DNA from: Owenia fusiformis
Taxonomy: Eukaryota > Annelida > Polychaeta > Sabellida > Oweniidae
Direction: 5' to 3'
DNA: 64,000 nucleotides
Assembly (NCBI GenBank): GCA_903813345.2
Contig: CAIIXF020000011.1
Span: 34,810,983-34,874,982, forward strand
Under the pieces are notes generated by a model. It was not told where the DNA came from. It did no database searches and saw only the letters and a program-made list of their open reading frames with translations. Every line of letters begins with the position of its first letter. Within the stretch, counting starts at the first letter, position 1. Made by a program: the position numbers and the translations under genes. Of this stretch, positions 11,501-23,500 are shown piece by piece.

Positions 11501-14500
11501 GTTGATGCACTTAGAGGATATTACCTTGAGGGACTTAGCCAATATTCACCATAGTTGCCTGGAGTTTGATGCCCAGAGGAACTTAGGAATATTCACGTAT
11601 ATATTGAGGGACTTAGCCAATATTCACCATAGTTGCCTGGAGTTTGATGCCCAGAGGAACTTAAGGAATATTCACGCATATATTGAGGAACTTAGGAATA
11701 TTCACGCATATATTGAGGGACTTAGCCAATATTCACCATAGTTGCCTGGAGTTTGATGCCCAGAGAAACTTAAGGAATATTTACTCACATATTGAGGGAC
11801 TTAGCCAATATTCACCATAGTTGCCTGGAGTTTGATGCCCAGAGGAACTTAGGAATATTCACGTATATATTGAGGGGCTTAGCCAATATTCACCATAGTT
11901 GCCTGGAGTTTGATGCCCAGAGGAACTTAAGGAATATTCACGCATATATTGAGGGACTTAGCCACTATTCACCAAGGTTGACTGAAGTTTGATAGACTTA
12001 GAATATTTCTTCAGTTTGATAGACTTAGAATATTCACAGCCCATTTGGCGAACTTAATTTATATCTTCAACTTGGTGGACTTAGAATATTCATCGATAAT
12101 CTGAAGAACTTAGCAGATTCCATACATCATCAGTTTGATAGACTTAGAATATTCACAGCCCATTTGATGAACGTAGATTATATCTTCAACTTGGTGGACT
12201 TAGAATATTCATCGATTATCTGAAGAACTTAGCAGATTCCATACTTCTTCAGTTTGATAGACTTCGAATATTTACAGCTCATTTGATGAACTTAGATTAT
12301 ATCGTCATCCTGGTGGACTTAGAATATTCATAGATAATCTGAAGAACTTAGCAGATTCCATACATCATCAGTTTGATAGACTTAGAATATTCACAGCCCA
12401 TTTGATGAACTTAGATTATATCTTCAACTTGGTGGACTTAGAATATTCATCGATTATCTGAAGAACTTAGCAGATTCCATACTTCTTCAGTTTGATAGAC
12501 TTCGAATATTCACAGCCCATTTGATGAACTTAGTTTATGTCTTCAACTTGGTGGACTTAGAATATTCATCGATAATCTGAAGAACTTAGCAGATTCCATA
12601 CATCTTCAGTTTGATAGACTTCGAATATTCACAGCCCATTTGGTGAACTTGTTTATATCTTCAACTTGGTGGACTTAGAATATGCATCGATAATCTGAAG
12701 AACTTAGCAGATTCCATACATCTTCAGTTTGATAGACTTAGAATATTCACAGCCCATTTGGTGAACTTGTTTATATCTTCAACTTGGTGGACTTAGAATA
12801 TTCATCGATAATCTGAAGAACTTAGCAGATTCCATACATCTTCAGTTTGATAGACTTAGAATATTCACCAACTCATTTGATGAACTTAGATTATATCTTC
12901 AACTTGGTGGACTTAGAATATGCATCGCTCAGCTGATGAAAAACTATATTAGTGAACATTTTTATATATAGATAAATATACAAATATAATTGCATAAAGG
13001 ACTTATAATTCGCGGGTGCACCCCAGTTGTCCGAAACCCAGTTCTCCGAAACCCAGTTGTCCGAAACCCAGTTCTCCGAAACCCACTTGTCCGAAACCCA
13101 CTTGTCCGAAACCCATTACTCCGAAAAATATAGTCATAATTTACCAGAGAAAGGGGAGACGTACTAAGCTAAGGCCAGTTTCATGCCATGTATTTGGCCA
13201 AATTAATGGCATGGACGCATTCTGATGTTCATAGATCTCTCTCTCTCACTTTGAATTGCATCCATTGCACGCGTTACCAGAATGGCAGGAACGGGGGACT
13301 TATTTTACATTGTGATTCTAAAAAAAGGTTATCAAAACACAATATATATTACGGAATAGTTTATCTTATCTTCTTCAATCTCTTTTATATAGGCAAAATG
13401 AAATGAATCATTTTGAAACAGATAAAATAAGTTTACGCATATAGTACTTTAAGAATAAAACAGTATACATATTACGTTGTCAAAATATTTCGTCGCATTT
13501 AATTTCTTAGTCTCTGTATTTTATCAAATCGTAAAAGAATAAAACATTCTTAACTTAATCACTTGGGATCAACTGGAAACGAAGGCAGGCTGTCCTCGTA
13601 TCAAAATGGATGTTCTCCCATTCGCAAGAAGTTTCATTTTCGCCATGTACTCACTTCATCCTTTTAATTTAATCTCTATTTCTCGAACAGAGTACGTAAA
13701 TGAAGAATAAGTTTTGGTTTCAAAAGATGTACATGTCAACTTTTCTAAATAAATGCCCACTGGCTTGGGAAAGCTATTTATCTTTTTATGAACGCTCATC
13801 ACCCATTGGAAAAATGTTGTTCCCTCTCAAAAAAGGCCCATGGGCCATAAAGAAAATTGGTTTAAAAATTGTAGACCCCTATCTATGTATGTTGTGTAAA
13901 CGCCATTTTACAATGAGAATAACATAATTTAACTTTGTTTGTTTGAACATCTATATCACCTGTATATGAACTTTCGTAGGCTAAACATTAAACAATTAAC
14001 GTCTTGACTTAGCATATTTAGCCTAATTTTGCAATGATGTCAACGTTATTCCAATGTTATGTTGTGATTCGCAGAGGTTGCGACAACGAGATTCGTTTAA
14101 AAAATGTATTTTTTAAATAAGATCCTCTAATTTTCGGAGAACTGGGTTTCGGACAACTGGGTTTCGGAAAACTGGGTTTCGGACAACTGGGTTTCGGACA
14201 ACTGGGTTGACCCCATAATTCGCACCTTTGAAACTGAAACTTAGTATCAATTTGTGTTGTATTATTTTGAGGCGGATGAAGCCAGAATATATATTGTTAA
14301 GCTTTCATTAATTATTGTGTCTCTTTATTTTCACACGTACATTTAATGTGTACAATGTATCCCCAAAGTGACCTAGCCTAGTCTAAAAACACCCATACTA
14401 CCCAAATTAGGCTAGCCGTTACACTGGTGGCAGCGGTGGGATCGTGTTGATTTAGTGATACAATAGTAGAAAATGGAGCAGGAACAGGATCTTCCACCTC

Positions 14501-17500
14501 CTCCAGTTGTGGAGGACATGACAGACATGGAATCAGAGACCATTCGGAAGACAGACAATGTTGGTATAGATAACCCTAGAGTGGATGATAATACTATGCC
14601 CGTGCAGGGATATGACCTTACACAAGGAGAGTCTCCCGGACCCAGACTGAAGACTGTGAAACTGGATACAAGAGAGATGGGATTACCCAGTCTTTGGAGT
14701 ACAGGGTACTGGACAGGGAAAGTCTTAGACACTTCTCCCATCAATAGTGATGATGAGGAACCTCAGAGGAGGCATAGATTTCCTCTCACTTCAACTGCAG
14801 CTGATAGACAATCAGTTAGTTTCAGAGAAAGGGAGGACAGAATGAGACAAAACTTAAATTGGATCCAGGGAAAGTTGGAATCCAGAATGGATGTATTGAG
14901 TGAGGCTATGATAGCTCAACAGAAACAGATGCAAAAACTAGCCGAGACCCAACAGGAATGTATGACACAAGTAGTCAATACCCAGAAGAGTCTCATGCTA
15001 GGACTTACTGAGTCTCAAAAGACTCAGATACAGAATATTCGTCAGATTGCAGAACAAGTTCGATGTAGCCAGGACAACCAAGAGGCACAGTTTCAGGGCC
15101 TGAAGGGTCAGATGAAAAGTTTTCAACAGACCATGGAGAATTCTATCATTGAAAAGCTTCAGCATAGCCTTTCTATTGAGTTAGATGCACCTGATATATC
15201 AGAGAAGCCACAACTGCTTGGTAATGTTCGAAGTCATTCATCACATGTAGCCAAGACTCAGTCTCCTGTGATTTCTGCTGGAAGGGATGAATATCCAACA
15301 GTAAGAACTCGACTGACCACTAGGTCTAAGGACAGTTTCACACAAACCCCACTGGCTTCAGGTGTAAAAAGGCCACGGAAACTAATTAGGCAAGATAGAA
15401 ATTCCTTGAGACCTGGTGGGGAACCTATGGAGCACCATGCTAAAGGTATTAGCCAGCAGCCTAAAGACCTAGAAGGACTAAGTCAGCTAAAGGACAGGCT
15501 TGTTAGTGAACATGTTGACTTCACCTCTGCTCACAAGTTCCCACATTACTCTGGTGAAAAGATTGCTTCTAGTTCAAATCAGGATAATGCAGTGAATGGT
15601 GGACTAGGGAAGACAGAGACCACCAATGGTTCTGATCTATCTACAGAGCTCATCAAGATGTGTTCGAAGCTATGTGATAAAGTTTCAAAAGATAACTCTG
15701 AAAAGGCCAGTAAAAGCAGAATTAAGCCAGATGTTTACAATGGGACTACACCATGGCAGGACTATAGAGCCTACTTTGAAATTTGTGCTGAGGCAAATAA
15801 TTGGACGGAAGAAGACAAGAGACGATTCTTGGCCACAAGCCTCCGTGGCCCTACCCAGCAAATGGTTCTGGAGATGGGCCAAGATTATAGCTATGAGCAA
15901 CTTTTGCTGGCTTTAGAAAAACGCTTTGGTCCTGGGGGCAAGGCCGAAGTTCACGAGGCTGAGCTGGTAGGTCGAATTCGTAAGCCCAAGGAAACCTTGC
16001 AAAGTTTAGGCCAAGATATAAGAAGACTTACGTCCTTGGCTCGAATCTGAGAGGATAAGGAAGGGCCAAAAACCTAAGTATAGCCAAGTAAACGCCCTCG
16101 AAGATAAAGATGATGAACTGCAAAAACTTTTCAAGTTAGTGGAGGACATAAAATTGGACACACAGAAAAGTATAAAAGCAGAGTGTAGTCAAAACTTAGA
16201 AAGAATGATTGAATTACTGGCCAAACCGAATAAGACTGAACCTGAGACGACTGGTCAACCTGTTAGAAAATTTAAGTGTTTTTATTGTTATAAGATTGGT
16301 CACAAAATAGCAGATTGTTACTCAAGAAAACGTGCAGAAGAGCAGACTAAAGAAACCCCAGAGAAATCTAGCCAAGTAGCAACAGTGAGACTCCAATCGT
16401 TACAGGGGAAAAATGTAAAGTCCTTCAAAGAGACTCAGAAGATAGTTGCCCATGGGAGAGTATGTGACACAGATGTTGCATTTTTGGTGGACTCTGGGGC
16501 AGTTAGCACTATCCTTAGTTCAGAGGTTTACCGAAAGATCCCTGAACACAGAAGACCCAAGATGGAGCCACCAAAGAAAATCATTGTACAAGCTGGTGGA
16601 GAACCTTTGGGAGTAAAAGGCGTTGTACAAACAGGTGTCAGTATTGATAATCATGAAGAAACTTTAACTGTAGTGGTGGCAGACATTCAGTTTGATGGAA
16701 TTTTGGGTACTGATTACTTGGCTGCTTCCAGTGCCATATTAGACTATGGTCGGGGTACAATGACTATGAGACCAGAGAGGGGCAAGACATCGAGCAAAGA
16801 TGCTGAGGGCAGAGAAGGTTACAACTATAACCCCTCAAGTAATGTGTGCGTAACTAGAAATTCTCCCGTTAAGGTTCCACGAACAAGAATGTATAGGGGA
16901 AGTTATTTCAGGACTCGACAGAGAAGTGATAGAGATAGTGACTGGAGAAATCATTATCCGTCAACCATGAAGCACTAAACTGAGAGCAGAGCTTGAATAA
17001 TTTACTTGCATCAAAGACATTTAGCATGAGTATGAATTTTGTAATATGTATTAGTCATGACATTTAGCTAGGGTTGTAACTAGTGAGCAGTTATTTATGT
17101 GCCTAGTAGAAATTCATGTAATTAGATAGTAAAATGTGTGTTAAGGTTTGAGATAAACCAGAGTTAGACAACTTTAATTGTACATTACATAAGCAGCTAA
17201 TAAACCCCGGGGTTAAACACATTTTGTTGGTTTGTATTATAGCTAGTTAGGAAAAATTTGTTGTCTTTTGTGTACTTAGGCTTGGTGTTGTTAACACCAA
17301 AATCATTGGATGGGAGGAGTGTAACAAATTTTTACTTTTCAAATTTTCTGTTCTTTGTAGTCCTGTGCCATTTTATCAGTTCGCTTACAGTTAACACATT
17401 TGGAAACTGTTTTTCAGTTGGTTTGACAAGTAGTATACTTACATGAATGTATGTGACACTAAAGGAGTAGGCAGAATCATGTAAACTGTTCGATTTTGTG

Positions 17501-20500
17501 AGATTTCATTTTGCTTTCATTTTTTTACATTTTTCTCATCTTACTTTTGAAGAGCTATCTTGACCTACATTCAATTACTAGTTTTTTTCGGTCAATTTCG
17601 GCATGATTAAAACCAATGATGATTGGTTTATGTTATATTTATTTAGTTTATACATTTATCTAGTTAATTATATACTAAACATATATTGATGTTACATTAG
17701 ATAGCACAGATTGTGAGTTCTAAATGAAGCCAGTTATTTTGCACTATTCATATCCTGATTGCGTCATAGTAATTGTACACCAGTCTTGTCCTGTCCAGGG
17801 GCCTAGGTATTGCATCAGCCCATTAATCACTTGTTAGGTTCGTGTGCAAAACCTAGTACATGTTACATACATGTCTGGGGTATAAATAGAGACGACCAGG
17901 TGACTCAGCAGGAACTTTCTAGCTGGAACTGAGAGAGGACAGACCTGTGTGCCTCCAGGGATTGACGCTCGATGGACTTAGGCTAATTCTAAGCATATAT
18001 CTGATGGACTTAGAAGATTTCATCTCACATATTGAGGGACTTAGAGGATTTTACCCTGCTGGTATACTTAGAGGATCTTAGGCAGATTCGACATACCCGT
18101 TGAGGGACTTTGAGGATATACTTAGAGGATCTTAGGCAGATTCGACATACCCGTTGAGGGACTTTGAGGATATATTTAGAGGATCTTAGGCAGATTCGAC
18201 ATACCCGTTGAGGGACTTAGAGGATTTTACCCTGGTATACTTCGAGGATCTTAGGCAGATTCTACATATACTATACTGAGAGGCACGTACACAACTTTTG
18301 ATGAGAAGGAACCTCCACGCACCTCAAGAGATTGATGCCTCAGGGACTTAGGCTAATTCTTAGACTTAGGACTTAGATAGCTCAACAGAAACAGATGCAA
18401 AAACTAGCCGAGACCCAACAGGAATGTATGACACAAGTAGTCAATACCCAGAAGAGTCTCACTTAGAAGATTTTCATCTCACATATTGAGGGAATTAGAT
18501 GATTTTACCCTGATGTAATCGGAGGATCTTAGGCAGATTCTACATATACTGAGAGGCACTTAAGAGGAATTAACCTGCGGTACTTAGAGGATATTACCCT
18601 GGTATACTTAGAGGATCTTAGGCAGATTCGACAAACCCGTTGAGGGACTTTGAGGATTTTACCCAGAGGTACTTCGAGAATCTTGGACAGATTTAACACA
18701 CCTGTAGATGGACTTAGCAGATTTTTAGGTTGATGCACTTAGAGGATATTACCTTGAGGGACTTAGCCAATATTCACCATAGTTGCCTGGAGTTTGATGC
18801 CCAGAGGAACTTAGGAATATTCACGTATATATTGAGGGACTTAGCCAATATTCACCATAGTTGCCTGGAGTTTGATGCCCAGAGGAACTTAAGGAATATT
18901 CACGCATATATTGAGGAACTTAGGAATATTCACGCATATATTGAGGGACTTAGCCAATATTCACCATAGTTGCCTGGAGTTTGATGCCCAGAGAAACTTA
19001 AGGAATATTTACTCACATATTGAGGGACTTAGCCAATATTCACCATAGTTGCCTGGAGTTTGATGCCCAGAGGAACTTAGGAATATTCACGTATATATTG
19101 AGGGGCTTAGCCAATATTCACCATAGTTGCCTGGAGTTTGATGCCTAGAGGAACTTAAGGACTATTCACGCATATATTGAGGGACTTAGCCACTATTCAC
19201 CAAGGTTGACTGAAGTTTGATAGACTTAGAATATTTCTTCAGTTTGATAGACTTGGAATATTCACAGCCCATTTGGCGAACTTAGTTTATATCTTCAACT
19301 TGGTGGACTTAGAATATTCATCGATAATCTGAAGAACTTAGCAGATTCCATACATCATCAGTTTGATAGACTTAGAATATTCACAGCCCATTTGATGAAC
19401 TTAGATTATATCTTCAACTTGGTGGACTTAGAATATTCATCGATTATCTGAAGAACTTAGCAGATTCCATACTTCTTCAGTTTGATAGACTTCGAATATT
19501 CACAGCCCATTTGATGAACTTAGTTTATGTCTTCAACTTGGTGGACTTAGAATATTCATCGATAATCTGAAGAACTTAGCAGATTCCATACATCTTCAGT
19601 TTGATAGACTTAGAATATTCACAGCCCATTTGGTGAACTTGTTTATATCTTCAACTTGGTGGACTTAGAATATTCATCGATAATCTGAAGAACTTAGCAG
19701 ATTCCATACATCTTCAGTTTGATAGACTTAGAATATTCACAGCCCATTTGGTGAACTTGTTTATATCTTCAACTTGGTGGACTTAGAATATTCATCGATA
19801 ATCTAAAGAACTTAGCAGATTCCATACATCTTCAGTTTGATAGACTTAGAATATTCACCAACTCATTTGATGAACTTAGATTATATCTTCAACTTGGTGG
19901 ACTTAGAATATGCATCGCTCAGCTGATGAAAAACTATATTAGTGAACATTTTTATATATAGATAAATATACAAATATAATTGCATAAAGGACTTATAATT
20001 CGCACCTTTAAAACTGAAACTTAGTATCAATTTGTGTTGTATTATTTTGAGGCGGATGAAGCCAGAATATATATTGTTAAGCTTTCATTAATTATTGTGT
20101 CTCTTTATTTTCACACGTACATTTAATGTGTACAACGTATCCCCAAAGTGACCTAGCCTAGTCTAAAAACACCCACACTACCCAAATTAGGCTAGCCGTT
20201 ACACATGTTCTTTATATTCAATTCACTTATGTTATGTAACCTCCAGCCTGTTATAGTAAGTACTATTATACTGTGATTATCTTTATACTTGCTGTTTGCA
20301 CTGAACAACTGCTTGAAAAAAATAAGAACATTTTTTAGTATGAATTTGTCTGACGCTCAGTAATTTAGTGTAGCGCTACATTTTCTACATGATCAGAATC
20401 CTCCGATTTATATCATAAATTAGACCATTTTGACGTTATATAATCACAAATAGACTACTTCACCTAGGTAAGTATGCATCATTTGTACAATTGAACTCAT

Positions 20501-23500
20501 TTTGAAGGTTTTATATCAGCTTTTCAGTGAGAAAAATATGTCACATGCAAACTGATAACCGGGGTCAACCCAGTTGTCCGAAACCCATTTTTCCGAAACC
20601 CAGTTCTCTGAAACCCAGTTCTCCGAAAATTAAAAAATTAAATGTCTTAGTAACGAATCTTGTCGCAACTTCGCGAATCAGGACAGCATAACATTGGTAT
20701 CACGTTGACATCGGTTAGCCCGGTCAATAATGGGTCCGAAAGTTCACGATCATATATATATTCTTACTAGATTCTCGGCACATAGACTTATACGGACATT
20801 CTACAAATTTTGAACCACATTGTCCAGCACTAATCGCACTCCTTCTTGGTGAAAATTCAAGACTGCCGCCAACATTTTAGACAATTATCACAGTCGAAGA
20901 GAATATTCTGGCGAAAGGAATATCTATCTCATTAGAATAACGTATGGACGTCCGTGACAATTATATATATTCATTTGATAATTTTTACATTCCCTTTTCT
21001 CAATAAAATATGGTTAATTATGTTTTCCAATATCAATTGATAATATTTCTACCCTGAAAAATATCTAAAAAGAAGATTTTGGTTGTTCAGTACCACCCAT
21101 TGTTAAGATTTCGTCCAAACTTTCGATAAATCAATAAAATATGCTCATTTCGTATAACTTATATATGTGGCATATATACATATCAGATGTCTATCCTTTT
21201 TTCATCATAATATAAGAGGTTTGTATGTTTTAGTAGAAACGTATTCCTTTCCAAACATTTAGATTTAAGAATTTCTCCCATTGGTGATATTGTTCAAAAT
21301 CAAAACTTTGTTTTTTTCGATATATTGAACTGTTGAAGTAAGTGTTTAATAGTTTGTAGTAGAGCCAAGATTTGATCTGTATCATGTACGTACCCTGCAT
21401 AAAAAAATTCGTTTTTAGTGTGCCATAGATGTCAACCATTAACTATTGCAGGATCAAAAAAAGTTTTGTGAAAAATTAGGATAATGTTTCAAAATTATAC
21501 ACCAGACAATAAGTAATACTCAATGCAGACAGGGAGTTTTAATTGTCCAAAAACTGAGTATCAAAATGCATTTGTATCTCTTTAGTATCTTGCATGACTC
21601 GTTCATATGAATTCTTTATTTCTACCTCGTTCCCAATACATTCTGAGACAGTTCAACCTTTGCCCCACGTCGCCACGCGGTCCTAACTTCGACCGTTAAT
21701 TTGAATTCTTGACCTACCGGATATTTGAAAATCAATTACGAGTCTCATACTGCACCGTTTTTCTTCAAACTTGTTCCATTCAAAGCATGACAAAAATCTC
21801 TTTCTGATGGTACGTTAAAATGTTAAACAGAGTTCCTACTTCCAGCGTAATTTTGGTCCCCAGCTGTAAGAAGGCCTTCTAACAGCTGGGGAGTGATGAC
21901 CAAAATGCTGCTAGAACGAGAGACTCTTTACAATAAAGTAATGCACTGACAGAAGTGCAATTTTGTTTTGCTTTTAATGGTATAATGGAAGAAAAACGGT
22001 GCAGTATCAGACTCGCAATCCTTCATTTTCAAGCATTTGGTAGGTCAAAAATTCCAATTAACGGTCGAAGACCGCGTGATTGCAGAAAGTGATGACCACG
22101 TGGAAATTTTGGAACTACCCTTTCGAGTAGGCAAGTAGACCCCAAACGGTTCTAAGTACTTCCAATCCGTCCACACAGTTTAAGCCCGTTCTCGAGAGCG
22201 TAGTGAGAACTAGTTTGGTGTGATAATAGGGTCAGATACTGAAAGTGTAAGCATGGACGACCTCCCACCGTCCAATGAATACAGTGGGTTCAGAATCAGA
22301 AGGCGTTTCAGACGGCGTTCCGAAACAGCTCACTATAGCTTATTCCTTAAATTTTGGCCTGAATGCTTTGTACGTTGAGAGACGGGACGGGACACGACCA
22401 GTGTGACAGCGCCATTAGAATTAGGCGCACGATGGGCACATTTTAACTTGGTATGAGTAGGGGATAATTTATGAGGATCAATAGGACTTCCCACGGCAGC
22501 CGCACGGTGAATTTTAAATTTCTGTTGATAAATAATACATTTTTCATTTTATTTACATCAGGGCAATTTATAAATGTTATTCATAGTGCTAGGATGTAAT
22601 ATCAAATGAAAAGTGATCGTGAAACATTGACAAATAATGATTCAATCTTGTTGAGCCAGTTGATTTCTACGGGACCTCAGAAATGAACAAAATTATAACT
22701 CCGAGTTATAATTTCTATACGGCGACCCTGCGGCGTGTGAAAAACTGGATACGGCGTACGGAGTCCCCAAAGCAAGCGTAGTTTTCCTACGCACAGGCAC
22801 TGTAGCCCCTTTAAACATTATCCTCCGTCAATAGAAGATACACTCACCTCCATAAGTTGAATTTTTATTTACTTAACCGGCGATGAAATAACTTATAATA
22901 TTGATGGAAACGTAACTTGACTTTATTTCCAATACCTTCAAATTTTATCAATTTTTTTCCTAAATTACAATAGGTCGAAAATTGATGATAAATTTGATGA
23001 CTTTTTGAAAATCGTCATTCCCATGTCATCCAATGGGAAATGGTAGATTTACCGCACGTCATATGACAGAATATCCATCCATCCGAGTCCTTGCAAAATA
23101 TGAGTAAGGCAGGCAATTGAATTTGCTAACTTTATTTAACAAAGAATTGATATGTTTCTTCAGGTTCAACAAAGTTACAGGGCTTTAAAGTCAAAATTGG
23201 TTTTCAAGAAAACTCTCCCATTGAAATAACACAGGAGTCGAAAAATTATTTTCAAAAATGACTTTGAAGCGCTATAAATTTAGTATTCATCAAATAAATT
23301 AAAACTTAGTGAACAAAAAAGTCAGACAATTCAATTTTTTTATACCAAATTTTTTTTGCTGAATCTTTTACTGAAAAGATTCTGATTTTCCCCGAACTCT
23401 CTATTTCCCCTTGGATTATTCGGGAATGCAATTTTAAAAAATTCATCAAATTTATCCTCAATTTTCGATCTCTTGTTATGGAGGAAAAAAATCTAGAAAA

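Larger units (their letters stand above)
10175..14423 (+). repeat. 5' LTR (interrupted by a 1.2-kb TIR element)
   Basis: TG...CA ended. Without the 1201-bp insertion (13014-14214) and its 9-bp duplication it is about 3.04 kb. U3 holds a TATA box at 10737. Most of the rest is three consecutive tandem-repeat blocks. It is longer than the 3' LTR, mainly because it has more copies of the ~121-bp repeat. Confidence 0.9.
10175..20203 (+). mobile_element. Non-autonomous LTR retrotransposon (gag-protease only), antisense in FLVCR intron 5
   Basis: Full structure: 5' LTR 10175-14423, internal region 14424-17319, 3' LTR 17320-20203. LTRs begin TGTAAC and end TTACA, and the element is flanked by CATG on both sides (10171-10174 and 20204-20207), a 4-bp target duplication. 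A primer-binding site follows the 5' LTR and a purine tract precedes the 3' LTR. The internal region codes gag and an aspartic protease only; reverse transcriptase, RNase H and integrase are absent, so mobility would need a helper. Only about three differences separate the first 570 bp of the two LTRs, so insertion is recent. Gypsy-type is likely from gag/PR style and target-site length. Confidence 0.9.

Noticed and set aside
11502-11992. Open frame repeating [18 protein letters not shown] in the LTR
   Set aside because: Product of the ~80-bp DNA repeat; interrupted and not preserved between the two LTRs beyond sequence identity.
14473-16978. Host gene or endogenous virus
   Set aside because: Flanking LTRs, primer site, purine tract and target duplication show a retrotransposon; no envelope gene is present.
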